Shown piece by piece: positions 10,603 through 20,988 of a stretch of 64,000 nucleotides of DNA. The stretch spans positions 124,001-188,000 of the forward strand of contig WSYJ01000001.1 in the NCBI GenBank assembly GCA_020186115.1. The letters are read 5' to 3'. Position 1 is the stretch's first letter, and each line of letters opens with the position of its first letter. The stretch is from Histomonas meleagridis. Its lineage: Eukaryota; Parabasalia; Tritrichomonadida; Dientamoebidae. The translations under genes were made by a program, and so were the position numbers. The notes below the pieces were generated by a model that was given only the letters and a program-made list of their open reading frames with translations, ran no database searches and was not told the DNA's origin.

Positions 10603-11260
10603 GAATATGTTATTGATAATGAAATTATTAATATTCCAAGTAATGCATTTAATGGATGGACAACGAGTAAATCGATTAATATGAGTAATTCAGTTACAAC
10701 AATTGGAACTTATGCATTTCGTTATTGTTCGTTTATGAAAACAGTTATTATCATCAGCGAAAATATTTTCATATTTTTACAACAATTAGGATATAGTATT
10801 TCAAATATGTTCTTCATTAAAAAATATTGCAATACCTAATTCAGTTACAACATTTCAATTTTTTGCATTGAGTGATTGTTCCGATTTAAAATGTCAATTG
10901 AAAGTAATGCATTCTACAATTGCAATGATTCGATGTGATTTATTTTGCAGATTATAAATCCCCAACATCTTTTGGTGAAAATGTATTTAATAGTGGACCA
11001 TCTCAAAACACGACATTTGTACCACTTAATATAATCTATAACCTGGCTAATGAATATGATATTTATCTTTGGGCATTCTTACATTTACAGAATCAAACAC
11101 ATTCTCGGAAATGTACATTTCAAATACATTCTCTAAATCAAAAACATGTTGGATTTGTTTGCTTTTATTATCTGGTTATATTTTTATTAAAATTTTTGTG
11201 AAAAAAATCAGCATCTCCAGTATTCAATTGGGTACAACTTCCTATATTAAGTGGCTCTAG
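10603..11260 (+). pseudogene. Relic of a BspA-like leucine-rich-repeat surface protein
   Basis: Fragments in different + frames together resemble the C-terminal half of a BspA/TpLRR (LRR_5) protein. At 10603-10839 are IPSNAFNGW and SNSVTTIGTYAFRYCS. At about 10840-10900 is NSVTTFQFFALSDCSDL. At about 10940-11050 is a terminal unit with GENVFNSG and NTTFVPLN. Near 11080-11210 are TFTESNTFSEM and SNTFSKS, followed by a membrane helix (WICLLLLSGYIFIKIFV). Stops and frame changes separate the pieces and no start was found. BspA-like proteins are a large surface family in trichomonads. This copy is decayed. Confidence 0.6.
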
Positions 11261-11550
11261 TCTTTAAATATATATATATGATTTAATATTTAAAATTTTG
11301 GTGAAGTAATATAATGGACAAAATCTATTAAATGTATCAAAGTCGCTCATTGCTTCCCAATTGACATTTGATAAAATTTTTTTGATTGTTTCCACTGTTG
11401 CGAAAACATAAACATAACTTGTTGACTCTTTGTTCTTCTTATGTTCCACAAATCAAAACAATTCATCTCTTTGCCAACATAATAACAATTGATTCCATTT
11501 ACACATTACAAATCCAAACAAAAAACTGATTTGAGGCGGAATTTACTGAC

Positions 11551-12903
11551 TTAGTCTTCCATTGCTTCTCCTTCGCCTTCGCCTTCTTCCTCTTCTTCTC
11601 CGACTTCATCAATTCCAACTGTTTCGTACATTTCGTACTCCTGTATCAAGTCGGTCATGTTCGATCTCGCCTCATCGAATTCGACTGTTTCGAGTCCTTC
11701 GTTGACGTACCAATGGATGAAAGCTCTTCGCGCGTACATCTTTTGGAACTGTGAGTCGACGCGTGTGAACAATTCTCTGAATGCTGTTGTGTTGCCGATG
11801 AATGTCGCAGCCATCTTAAGACCACGCGGTGGGATATCGCAGATGGAGCTCTTCACATTGTTTGGTATCCATTCGACGAAGTACGACGTGTTACGTGCTT
11901 GGATGTTAAGCATTTGCTCATCGACTTCTTTGGATGACATTCTTCCACGGAAATGTGCGGAAACAGTTAAGTAGACACCACGGCGTGGGTCGCAGGCGGC
12001 CATCATGTTCTTGTTGTCGAATAATTGTGACGTAAGTTCGGGTACTGTTAATGCGCGATATTGTTGTGAGCCACGGGAGGTGAGTGGAGCGAAGCCTACG
12101 ATGAAGAAGTGAAGACGTGGGAATGGGACAAGGTTAACTGCGAGCTTACGAAGATCAGAGTTAAGTTGACCTGGGAATCTTAATGAGCATGTAGTACCGG
12201 ACATAACCATTGATACAAGATGGTTAAGATCGCCATATGTGGGTGTGGTAAGCTTTAAGGTACGGAAACAAATGTCATAAAGTGCTTCGTTATCAATGCA
12301 GAAAACTTCATCAGCAGATTCAACAAGTTGGTGAACAGAAAGAGTGCAGTTATATGGTTCGACAACGGTGTCAGATACTTTTGGTGATGGAACAATGGAA
12401 TAGGTGGAAAGAATACGATCAGGATATTCTTCACGGAGCTTGTTAAGAAGAAGTGTACCAAGACCTGAGCCTGTACCACCACCAAGTGAGTGAACAAGTT
12501 GGAATCCTTGAAGTGCATCGCAGGATTCAGCTTCTTTACGAACGACATCAAGAATTGATTCTGCAAGTTCTTGACCTTCAGTGTAATAGCCCTTAGCCCA
12601 GTTGTTACCAGCGCCTGATTGACCGAAAACGAAGTTATCTGGACGGAACAATTGACCATATTGTCCAGCACGAACTGCATCCATAGTACCTGGCTCAAGA
12701 TCAACAAGAACTGCACGTGGGACGTATTTACCACCAGTGGCTTCGTTGTAGTAAACGTTAATTCTTTCTAATTGAAGATCGCTATCCCCATGGAAAGAAC
12801 CTGTTGGGTCAATACCATGTTCATCTGAGATAACTTCCCAGAACTTAGCACCGATTTGGTTACCGCACTGTCCAGCTTGGATGTGTACGATTTCACGAAC
12901 CAT
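11551..12903 (-). CDS. Beta-tubulin
   Basis: A full-length 450-aa beta-tubulin with the GTP-binding signature GGGTGSG, the autoregulatory N-terminus (as MVREI rather than MREI) and an acidic [15 protein letters not shown] tail. It pairs with alpha-tubulin in flagella, axostyle and spindle microtubules. In standard numbering the residues at the benzimidazole site read Glu198 and Phe200 (from [13 protein letters not shown]), with Tyr rather than Phe at 167 (from [10 protein letters not shown]). The extra Val after Met1 shifts the actual numbering by one. An AACCGC motif lies 60 bp upstream. The 3' end is noticeably GC-richer than the 5' end. No intron is present. Confidence 0.98.
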   Translation of the reverse strand: MVREIVHIQAGQCGNQIGAKFWEVISDEHGIDPTGSFHGDSDLQLERINVYYNEATGGKYVPRAVLVDLEPGTMDAVRAGQYGQLFRPDNFVFGQSGAGNNWAKGYYTEGQELAESILDVVRKEAESCDALQGFQLVHSLGGGTGSGLGTLLLNKLREEYPDRILSTYSIVPSPKVSDTVVEPYNCTLSVHQLVESADEVFCIDNEALYDICFRTLKLTTPTYGDLNHLVSMVMSGTTCSLRFPGQLNSDLRKLAVNLVPFPRLHFFIVGFAPLTSRGSQQYRALTVPELTSQLFDNKNMMAACDPRRGVYLTVSAHFRGRMSSKEVDEQMLNIQARNTSYFVEWIPNNVKSSICDIPPRGLKMAATFIGNTTAFRELFTRVDSQFQKMYARRAFIHWYVNEGLETVEFDEARSNMTDLIQEYEMYETVGIDEVGEEEEEGEGEGEAMED

Positions 12904-12962
12904 AAATGTTTGTGAGGTGAATTGTGAAAATTCAAAAAGATACGTTATTCGATAGGATATTT

Positions 12963-12968
12963 AACCGC
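12963..12968 (-). promoter_or_regulatory. AACCGC motif upstream of beta-tubulin
   Basis: TTAACCGCGC on the + strand, 60 bp before the beta-tubulin ATG. Possible Myb-type element, by recurrence. Confidence 0.35.
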
Positions 12969-13373
12969 GCTTTTTGTTTGAAATCTTCGAAATAACGTAC
13001 AAACGACAAGACCAAAGATTGCGTTTGACAAATAGAAGAACAAATGTATCTGCATAATAACAAGTGAAACACGATTTGCAGCCAAAGAAGAAATATTAAG
13101 CTAAAAAGTAGCACAAAAAAAATTGTGCATTTTTAATCGAATAAATAATAATATCCTAAGTTTTTATTAAACATTTACTGAAAAAGACTCGTGCTGAATT
13201 GCTACAATTGTTCAAAAGAAGAGATAAGAAAAAAAGAATAATGAATAAATTAATACAAATTCATTTTCTAACTCAAATGAACTTAGTTTTGACAAGAGAG
13301 ATATTGCTATAAGGGATGGTTTTGTTGATATTTACAAGTACCACCTAATTACATATCACAAGAAAGAAAACAA
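12969..13373. other. Divergent intergenic region, beta-tubulin / RING gene
   Basis: An AT-rich shared promoter region with AACCG-type motifs at both ends (12963 and 13374). No gene was seen. Confidence 0.4.
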
Positions 13374-13380
13374 AACCGTT
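13374..13380 (+). promoter_or_regulatory. AACCGTT motif upstream of the RING gene
   Basis: AACCGTT ends 15 bp before the ATG at 13396. An initiator-like GTTCTTCAT directly precedes the ATG. Confidence 0.4.
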
Positions 13381-13395
13381 TATTTGGTTCTTCAT

Positions 13396-14994
13396 ATGAG
13401 CAAAAAACAAGAACCAAAACAAGATGATGACAAACTTTCAAGGTTAGTTTCTTATTTTGACGAAAAAGAAAAATATTGCAAAACGATTTGTTTACGGAAT
13501 GACGAATTTTCTAAATTATTATCAATACTCAATGATTTTTATCCGCAACTGATAAATATATATGAAAATATTTTATCTATAGACGGAGGCAAAAACACCA
13601 ATTTATCAGGAATTTATCAGAATGATTTTGCTCAAATTTCCAATTTCATTGCTTCATTCGTTTTGACAAAAGTTTCCCAAACCATTCTTGATGAAACAAC
13701 TTTTTCGAATTTTAAAACAGCACAAACGGAATTTTCACAAATTTTATCAATTCAGATCCCTTTTTTTCTTTCACCATTCAAGTCAACAACATTCAACATC
13801 AACAAAGTTTTAAAGACCGGCGATGTTACATCTTATGTCCGCATCAACCAATCTAATCCAGAACATAAGTTAGAGTCCCTCCAACAATTTAATAACATTA
13901 TTATGCAAAGTCTTACAAAGCTCACATACAAGCTAAGCACTCTTCAAGGGGATGCATCCCAGTTCATTACATACACAAAATATCCATCTCCATCACTTAT
14001 CAAAGATTATCCCGATTTTAAAAATGAGCTTCAAACCAATTCAGAGCATCAAAAATCCCTTGAAAACGCTATTCTGACAATATCTCCACAAATTGTAAAG
14101 CTTAAAGAGCAACAATTACAAATCTCAAATCTTTCCAAATTACATTTTTCAACATATTCCGACCTTCAACAAACACATTCGACTTTAACAGAATGCCTAA
14201 AAGAGAATTGTACTGCCGAACTTGAATTTCTTAAGCTGAAACTCATTAAACAAGCAGAACAAGACTACGAATTCTTTAATTACGAATCTTTCACGCAAAA
14301 AATTATTTCATTTCACGAAACAGAATCAAAACTTATCGAGTCGTTGGGTCAAGATATTACTTCTGAGCAATTAAGTTCTTATTTAGAAGAACTTCAAAGA
14401 CTTTGTAATCAATTTGATTATGACAACGATCAACTTACCAAAAAAGTTGCCGTCAAAACAAGAACAGAAGAAACCTTTACCGAAAAGTATCCTAAGACGA
14501 ACTCGGAACCTCCGCAGAGGCTACTGAAGAGCAGAGAGCGCTGCAAAGCACTCGAAAAAAAGTACAAAAATCAAATTGAGTACTTGAAAAACGGTTTTGA
14601 TCGACTAACCGAAAAGTGCGCACAAATTTCTGATGAATCAAATTCGATGTTTTTGTTGTATGATTCATTAGAAAATTCATCGAAGATTACAGAGTTTTTC
14701 GCTTCAAGTTCAAGTATGGATTGGTTGGATTCGATAATATTGCATTTGAAAACAGAAATCGAAAAGAAAAAGAAAGAATTAAACGATATCAAAAATCAAA
14801 TCGAAAACATAAGAAAAGGAATTGTGGCAAATAATAGTAACATTTGTCATCATCAAAAGGATGTATGTATATGTAATTGTGGACATACATTTTGTAAGAA
14901 CTGTATCGATAATTATGTAAAAGAAAACGGCGAAAATTGTCCAATCTGTAAATCGCATTTTGCTCCTGATGAATTGATTCAAATTGTTTGGTAA
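13396..14994 (+). CDS. Coiled-coil RING-finger protein, Bre1-like E3 ligase candidate
   Basis: A 532-aa protein, mostly helical and coiled coil, with a C-terminal zinc-binding motif: CNCGHTFCKNC, then CPICKSHF and the ending DELIQIVW. A long coiled coil with a RING at the extreme C-terminus and a hydrophobic last strand is the layout of Bre1/RNF20, which ubiquitinates histone H2B with Rad6. The first metal pair is unusual: instead of CxxC the sequence shows CHHQKDVC, so coordination may involve His, or the RING may be degenerate. The ATG at 13396 (MSKKQEPKQD) is used. An upstream in-frame TTG is unlikely to be the start, because the promoter-like motif and initiator-like sequence abut this ATG. 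It could instead be another coiled-coil RING E3. Confidence 0.65.
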   Translation: MSKKQEPKQDDDKLSRLVSYFDEKEKYCKTICLRNDEFSKLLSILNDFYPQLINIYENILSIDGGKNTNLSGIYQNDFAQISNFIASFVLTKVSQTILDETTFSNFKTAQTEFSQILSIQIPFFLSPFKSTTFNINKVLKTGDVTSYVRINQSNPEHKLESLQQFNNIIMQSLTKLTYKLSTLQGDASQFITYTKYPSPSLIKDYPDFKNELQTNSEHQKSLENAILTISPQIVKLKEQQLQISNLSKLHFSTYSDLQQTHSTLTECLKENCTAELEFLKLKLIKQAEQDYEFFNYESFTQKIISFHETESKLIESLGQDITSEQLSSYLEELQRLCNQFDYDNDQLTKKVAVKTRTEETFTEKYPKTNSEPPQRLLKSRERCKALEKKYKNQIEYLKNGFDRLTEKCAQISDESNSMFLLYDSLENSSKITEFFASSSSMDWLDSIILHLKTEIEKKKKELNDIKNQIENIRKGIVANNSNICHHQKDVCICNCGHTFCKNCIDNYVKENGENCPICKSHFAPDELIQIVW

Positions 14995-15280
14995 AAAATT
15001 GTTTTATTTTAGTTTTTAGAATCGGAATATAAAAAGGCATCTCGATACAGAAAAACGTGTCTGATAAATATTTGTAATTTAAGTTTTTTTGAAAGGGTCA
15101 AAATTGACAATACATCCAAAAGGTATAAATATTGGAATAATATTAATGATTAAGGTGAATCTGTTGTGATGGATATTGTCGAATTTAATGACGAACTAGT
15201 TAACTCAAACAATTATGCCTAAATCCATAAATGATATCGTCAATATGGTCATTCAATGGATATAATATTATTCTTCCAAA

Positions 15281-15568
15281 ATGAATTTAACACAAGAAAA
15301 CGAACCACGTGGTCCAGATCCTTATAATATTAAGAATTGGATTCCCACGTTTTAAACGAAAGTTCTCAGTGCACATATACAGAATTGTATTAATGCTACG
15401 GATCAGATAACAAAGTTATATAATGGAGTAATACCACATAACCAAACGAAAAACCGCATTAGTACTGCTTTTCTTCCTAAATACATTACTAAACTGATTC
15501 TTTCAATACACAAATACATTGTAATGTTACTCAGTAAATTTCCGTATTATCTAAAAATTGCAATGTAA
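15281..15568 (+). pseudogene. Short hypothetical reading frame with one internal stop
   Basis: From ATG 15281 a 95-codon frame runs to TAA 15566-15568 with a single in-frame TAA after NIKNWIPTF. The text (MNLTQENEPRGPDPY; later INATDQITKLYNG) has coding-like composition but no family was recognised. It may be a relic or chance. Other sequence between 14995 and 15651 holds nothing recognisable. Confidence 0.25.
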
Positions 15569-15651
15569 ATATCATATACAAGATCTTTACCGCCAAAAGC
15601 AAGAAGTTTCTGATCCATTGATACGTTTTTTTCAAATGCTTAACATCGATG

Positions 15652-16728
15652 TTATGCCTCATAGCAGCGCGTTTTCTTCAGTTTAGCGTAGAAGTCGTCG
15701 CCTTCTTTTGGAACCATGTCAACCGATACATTAATTTCGATATTTGTTTTAGTTATTACTGGGCGGTATATTGGCACTGAAAGTATATCATACACGTATG
15801 CAAACCCTGTCCAGAGCGCCATCATTGCCTTCGCAGCGGCCGTGTTCATTGGACCAGAACCTTTTTTCCCCACTAAAACGTAGTGCGTTTTATGCGCGCT
15901 CATTTTGTAGCCACTTATATCTTCCCATTTGATTGTCCCGCCATTTTGATCTTTTTCTGGCAAAGATTTCAGATACAAATCGCGAAATGTGGACAAGTAA
16001 TCCAAAACTTTGGCCGAATATGAAGCGTTTAGCTCAGTTTGGACCCATGCGTAGTCTCCAAATTCAGGGAGATAATATGTTGTTGATGCATTTGTAGAAT
16101 TAATTTTAACGGTTGAAGGATTACATGTATAATAAATGCTGTGCTTGCCACTTCCTTCTCTTGAAGAACCTGTAAAACCGATTTCAAGATATGGAAAGCC
16201 ATTAATCATTTCATTAAGATCACTTTCATATGATGAAAAAGGCTGAGAATAACTTATCGCATTATCTACAACATCAGAATTACTTATAAATATGGGAGTA
16301 ATAATTTCAAGTACAATTGTTAGACTTATACAAATTACAAATGAAATGTATATTAAAGGATTACTCTCACGATATAAAAAAATGGGTAAAAATACAAAAA
16401 ATAGAACAATGCTACAATAATATACCCAATACATTGCAATTGTCAATCCAGAAATTTCTCCAAAAAAATCAAGGTCTGGATGCTCTTTTTTAGCCTTAAG
16501 GTACTTGCTCCGAGGAATAAAGAATGAGCAAAAGAAAAGCAAAGTGAAAAAAATAATGAAGAAGGTACTTATACAGATTGCAACCCAAGGAATTTTTTGT
16601 GCGCTTTTTTCATTTTTATCATTTTTTTCTGGAGGGTTCTGTGATGGAAGAACTAAATCGTTTAAATGTCTTTCTTGATCATCAAGGGATTCTAAATTCA
16701 TTTTGAACAGTTTACTTTTAACGATCAT
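15652..16728 (-). CDS. Multi-pass membrane protein of unknown function, 358 aa
   Basis: The N-terminal 50 residues are polar. They are followed by three clear membrane segments (VAICISTFFIIFFTLLFFC, YWVYYCSIVLFFVFLPIF, YISFVICISLTIVLEIITPI) and a soluble domain of about 200 residues with several N-glycosylation sequons (NSTNAS, NASYS). A weaker hydrophobic stretch lies near 315-330. No catalytic motif or known family was recognised. Met10 (MNLESLDDQ, 16701) is an alternative start. An ACCGGTT motif lies 7-12 bp upstream of the first ATG. The 3' 250 bp are GC-richer than the rest. Confidence 0.75.
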   Translation of the reverse strand: MIVKSKLFKMNLESLDDQERHLNDLVLPSQNPPEKNDKNEKSAQKIPWVAICISTFFIIFFTLLFFCSFFIPRSKYLKAKKEHPDLDFFGEISGLTIAMYWVYYCSIVLFFVFLPIFLYRESNPLIYISFVICISLTIVLEIITPIFISNSDVVDNAISYSQPFSSYESDLNEMINGFPYLEIGFTGSSREGSGKHSIYYTCNPSTVKINSTNASTTYYLPEFGDYAWVQTELNASYSAKVLDYLSTFRDLYLKSLPEKDQNGGTIKWEDISGYKMSAHKTHYVLVGKKGSGPMNTAAAKAMMALWTGFAYVYDILSVPIYRPVITKTNIEINVSVDMVPKEGDDFYAKLKKTRCYEA

Positions 16729-16757
16729 AACTTACCGGTTAATTCTTAAGAAGTTTA

Positions 16758-17059
16758 CTATTGAATTTTGAATTCATTTTGAGCTAATGTAATTTGATTT
16801 TCCATCATTGTTTTGAAAAATGAAGATAATTGAACAATACGATAATAAATTTGTTTGAGTTTCTTTTGTGGTTCACTAGATGTCAAAGGAATGATTACAA
16901 TCAACTCCTTTAATATTTGATCATTTCATATGCATTTTCAATTATTTCTTCTATTTCATCAATACGAATTTTACAAAATTCTTCATTTGCAAACGGATCA
17001 GTGAAATTGATATTGGGAAACTTCGAAATCGCATATACGTAACTTTTGAAGTTTCTCAT
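16758..17059 (-). pseudogene. Small hypothetical gene with a frameshift
   Basis: On the - strand, ATG at 17059 opens MRNFKSYVYAISKFPN and continues to ENAYEMIKY then TAA. One base further on, the next frame continues as LKELIVIIPLTSSEPQKK and LSSFFKTMMENQ, ending with TAG at 16758-16760. The two halves read as one roughly 100-residue helical protein broken by a single one-base shift near 16915. No domain was recognised. It may be a recently broken gene or an assembly error. The region 17060-17565 upstream holds only AT-rich spacer. Confidence 0.45.
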
Positions 17060-17565
17060 CCTACATTCAAACAAAATAAGTCAATTCTGTTTTATTTACA
17101 TCTTAACGTTCCCAATTGACATTTTGTTCGTTGTTTTTTGGTCAATTTCATTGATGAAACATCTTGTTGTTTGTCTTTTAAAAAATGTTTTTAAAGCAAA
17201 AGTGCAATTATTTTTAAATTAACTAATTTACTTAGGAATCAAGAAAAAATTGCTGAAATAATAAATTTTTTTTGATATTAAAGGAGGAAATTTGACTGCA
17301 ATTTAAAGAATTTAAATAAGCACTTTCATTGAAATTTTTGATTTTAAAAGCTTACTTTAGGATGAAGGGTAGGAGATATGTTTCTTGAAGTCAATTTCTT
17401 TCCAAAATTGTTTTTTTTGATTTACAAAAAACGAAATTAATACAATATGTAAAAACAGTTTTTTGAATTAGCTTGACAAAATTTCCTAAACTTTTTCAAC
17501 ACTAATTTGATCGATTATATTCAATTGGTTAAGTGGTCGGAGAAAATTTCTTCATTTTAATAAAA

Positions 17566-18375
17566 ATGTCCTCAAGAAACGATTATGAAAAATTATTCTT
17601 ACAGCATGGATACTCAAGAGATGAAATATGTTCAATGCCAGAAAAAGTTTTTCAAAGAACATTAGAATCATTTTTGAATGAAGGACAATCTCCTGAAATG
17701 AGTTATTACCCAGAAACCCAATACAGATACGTTTCACAAAGGCAAGCTCAAGAAAATCAAAAGAGATATGAAGAATATTTTGCTAATCTCCAAAGTCAAC
17801 AAGGACAAAACCCAGATTATCCACAAGACTATAACGAAGATGAAGCAATAAGGTTAGCAATGCAACGATCCTTAGAAGAAAATTATGCACATCCAGAACA
17901 AGAATGTCCACAATTTACATACAATAACCAACCAAATTATCAAAGTGCAAGAGATATAATTCATGATCAGAACTGTGAGTATAGAGATGCTTGCGACCAA
18001 GCATTTCAGACTGAAATGGAAAATAATCACAATAGACATTATGAAGAAAACGAAGCAATAATTCGAGAGGAGGAGCACAACCAACGTGAAGCTGAAGTTA
18101 TTGGAAGGTATTATGGATTGAAACCAGAGCCAGAATCAGGAATTGCAATTGCCGTTAATTTATTTGGTCAAAGGATTATCAGAAAATTCGATCCAAACGA
18201 ATTGGCAAAAGACATATATTCATGGGTTGCAGGGCAAACAATTAATGAGGAACAAAAGCTTTATTTTGATATGTTCAATTTGAGATTGCCAAACGGTCAA
18301 GTCCTGAATCCTGATATGACGATTGGAGAACAAGGTATAAGGGGACGCACAATGTTACAAATTGAGATGCTTTAG
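17566..18375 (+). CDS. UIM and ubiquitin-fold (UBX-like) domain protein
   Basis: A 269-aa protein from ATG 17566. Residues 92-107 (EDEAIRLAMQRSLEEN) fit the ubiquitin-interacting motif (acidic patch, Ala, Ser). After a Gln/Glu-rich linker, the last 80 residues resemble a ubiquitin-like or UBX beta-grasp domain (IAIAVNLFGQRIIRKFDPNE, LRLPNGQVLNPDMTIGEQGI, TMLQIEML). Proteins combining UIM and UBX modules shuttle ubiquitinated clients, often with p97/Cdc48, but no p97-binding FPR loop is obvious. The upstream sequence TTCTTCATTTT matches the trichomonad initiator and supports this start over an in-frame GTG. Confidence 0.7.
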   Translation: MSSRNDYEKLFLQHGYSRDEICSMPEKVFQRTLESFLNEGQSPEMSYYPETQYRYVSQRQAQENQKRYEEYFANLQSQQGQNPDYPQDYNEDEAIRLAMQRSLEENYAHPEQECPQFTYNNQPNYQSARDIIHDQNCEYRDACDQAFQTEMENNHNRHYEENEAIIREEEHNQREAEVIGRYYGLKPEPESGIAIAVNLFGQRIIRKFDPNELAKDIYSWVAGQTINEEQKLYFDMFNLRLPNGQVLNPDMTIGEQGIRGRTMLQIEML

Positions 18376-18401
18376 ATAGAAGAATAAAAATGTTAATTTA
18401 T

Positions 18402-18638
18402 TTATTGTGTCGAATTTGATTCATTTTTTTCTTTTTTTGTACTTGACTTATCTTTACCAGTGCTTGATATGCTCTTATAGTATTGGTGAATAAGTTTTGG
18501 ACAATTAATGTTTTCAATAGGTTCGAGTGTATCTTCTTCAGGCGGATATCCTTTCCATCTAATTCGAAAATATGTAACGCCATTAATAATTTTATGAGAC
18601 ACAATCTTTTCAACCTCATATACTTCTTCTTCGCTCAT
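18402..18638 (-). CDS. Small chromodomain protein (HP1/CBX-like), 78 aa
   Basis: Residues 5-55 form a chromodomain: VYEVEKIVSHKIINGVTYF, then RIRWKGYPPEEDTLEPIENI and CPKLIHQYY. The three aromatic-cage positions of HP1 that bind methyl-lysine are present (Tyr in VYEVEK, Trp and Tyr in RWKGY). The usual Trp of TWEP is Leu here. There is no chromoshadow domain and no room for one, as the protein ends in a Lys/Ser-rich tail. It probably reads histone H3 methyl-lysine as a stand-alone module. The ATG at 18638 is preferred to an upstream in-frame TTG. An AACCGC motif lies 56 bp upstream. Its 3' end converges with the UBX-like gene, 26 bp away. Confidence 0.85.
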   Translation of the reverse strand: MSEEEVYEVEKIVSHKIINGVTYFRIRWKGYPPEEDTLEPIENINCPKLIHQYYKSISSTGKDKSSTKKEKNESNSTQ

Positions 18639-18693
18639 CGATGAGCAAATTTGCAAATTTTCTTTTAGTTTCTAAAAATTGCTTCAAAAACAT

Positions 18694-18699
18694 AACCGC
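18694..18699 (-). promoter_or_regulatory. AACCGC motif upstream of the chromodomain gene
   Basis: CATAACCGCC on the + strand, about 56 bp before the ATG at 18638. Confidence 0.35.
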
Positions 18700-20535
18700 C
18701 GATTTTATCACAGGTCACTTTTTTTGCGAAAAAGCGACCCAATGTTTTCACACTTTTTGTAAGCCATACAAATATTCTGGTGGCCCAGAAAATTTGAGAT
18801 CATCACCATTCAAATCGATCTGACAATGATTGTGGTGGTTTGAAAAAAAGCATTAAATGCAAAAGGAATCCATTTTGTTCAACTTTCTGATTTATCACAT
18901 GCAGTATTATTCCATTGTGAAAGAACTATGTATAATATGTTGGTCAAAAATATAAAAATTCAAATGAAAAAAATTTCATTTGTTCAATCTTTACAGGAAA
19001 TTCAAGTCATTATGTTTCATTTTTAGTAACAATACGAAGCTCGCCTCAGCCAGTTTTGTTCGATAATGTGTAAGTGAAAGCTCAAAGATCATTTATAAAA
19101 AAATGCTCAACTTTTCAATTTTTAAAAATGACAGTTTCATACATATCATTTTGGCATGCATGCCAGTGCATGGAGAAAATTTTCTCCCCTCAAAAGATCA
19201 AAAGCAAATTGTATGATTTACGAAAAACTATTGATCAAAATTGTGACGGGAAGTTTCAATTTTTGAGAAGTTTCCATCTCACTACACAAAAAGTTTGCTC
19301 CTTTTCGTTTTTGTTCTTCAACGTTTGGGAGTGATTTTTCGTTCTGAGCCCATATTTGCTTACCTAATATTGGAATTTTAAAGGCGTTATTAATCGAACA
19401 AAGTTCATACCAAACTTGAATGATGTAAATACCGGATTTTTACATTACGTTGGAGGAAGAACATTTTCCTTAGGCAACTTACAATCAATTAGAGACTTGA
19501 TCTTCATTAGAAAAATAAATCCAAAAAAATTGATCGAACATTATTAATTTTTTGTTAATAATAGGGTTGTTTTCCGTTCCTTCTTGACTTCATTTTTCTG
19601 ATTTGAACAGAAACAATTTTGGAGATTTTTTTTGGATTCTTGGAAGAATATAATGTCATCACTTTTCCAATCTGATATTGATTATGATATTTTTGCTTCT
19701 TTTGTCGAAGTCTGTTTTTCAATGTTAGTAACTAAATGAAAGTATAAAAAATGTCTTATAAAAACAAACCTTCAATGTAATATAGTTTGCGCCTTGTCTG
19801 CCAATATCAATTTTTGTGTTTATTGTAATAATATAAAAAAAATTGAAAAAAATGCAAAAGTATTTTCTTTCCTTTTCAGTAAGATACAATACATTTAGTG
19901 TATGAAACGTCTGTGATGTTAACGTTGATAAATATAGATTGTTGCAAGTTGAAATATTATTATTTTTAAAGTTCCTTCATTTATAATCAATCTTGATGTA
20001 ACACTTATGATTACACTAAGATAATGCATTTTATTTTTCTTTTCCATTCTAATAATGAAGGAAACTTTCTCCGAAAATTATATCATCAACCAGAACTTTG
20101 TATGAATTTGGAACGTGGTGCTGTTAAACCCCCAGAAAATTCTCAATGTGAATTCAATTTCACCATACTTTTGAATACTTCGATATTGAATGTATTGAAA
20201 CAATTGTAAACAATTGCAAGAAAATTATTATTCAAGAATTTTGGAACAATAAAAGTATATATGATAATAATTTTCAATTGTAATATACAAGGAGCTAATG
20301 TGTATCTGAAATTTGCTGAAGTATAAGAATGTATCAAGTGTATATTCGGATATAATTATTTTGTTTACAAATAAATTTCTTTCAATTATTTGGTCACTTC
20401 ACTTACATGAAAACAACACATGCTATTCCGGACCTTTTCTCTCAATTCTGTTCCGATTCAATTGAAATATTTCAATGATTATTGGCAGTTAAAACTTTAG
20501 TTTTGAATTGATTATGGCTTTTTCAGTTTTTGCGG
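18700..20535. other. Long intergenic stretch
   Basis: About 1.8 kb of AT-rich DNA. Short open frames (18641-18823, 19074-19334, 20024-20209 on +) show no recognisable domain or coding bias. No repeat or RNA gene was recognised. Confidence 0.4.
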
Positions 20536-20988
20536 TTAATTCTTTCTACGTTGGTTCACCAATTGAAATTTTATAGCATTCCCTTCCATAAATAAATATT
20601 GGTAAGAATCTGAATCAGAGTTTGACGAGTTTGAATTAGGTTTTTCCATTTCGTTTCTCGACTCAATTTTATCTGTTCTAATATCTAACACGCGAGCCAT
20701 TTCTCTCGCGATAGATTGATTTTCTTTTGAAAATAAGTCAACAAGTCGATCAATTCTACTGACAATTTTACATTCGAGCACGTCACCTTTTTTTATACCT
20801 TGGTTTCTCAAAGTATCAGAAGGATTTAGAACGCATCCATTATGAAATAGATATACTCTTTCGTTATCGAAACACGAAAATTGTAGCAAATTAGCCAGTT
20901 CTGCTGCTGTTGATGAACTATGTGTAACAACAGGGAGAATTGCACCAGGCAGCCACTGAATATTGACCTTCAATTCATCGTCATTCAT
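20536..20988 (-). CDS. Ubiquitin-like domain protein, 150 aa
   Basis: From ATG 20988 (MNDDELKVNIQWLPG) the first 85 residues read like a diverged ubiquitin fold: a beta strand, a helix (TAAELANLLQFSC), YLFHNGCVLNPSDTLRNQGI aligning with the ubiquitin segment around its FAGKQLEDGRTL, and KKGDVLECKI as the last strand. A polar Ser/Asn-rich C-terminal region follows. No terminal Gly-Gly is present, so conjugation is unlikely and an integral ubiquitin-like adaptor is inferred. Upstream extension would need a TTG start. An AACGGTTT motif lies about 70 bp upstream (near 21058). Confidence 0.6.
   Translation of the reverse strand: MNDDELKVNIQWLPGAILPVVTHSSSTAAELANLLQFSCFDNERVYLFHNGCVLNPSDTLRNQGIKKGDVLECKIVSRIDRLVDLFSKENQSIAREMARVLDIRTDKIESRNEMEKPNSNSSNSDSDSYQYLFMEGNAIKFQLVNQRRKN

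Noticed and set aside
12255-12734. 159-codon frame overlapping beta-tubulin
   Set aside because: Same-strand shadow of the beta-tubulin gene in another frame.
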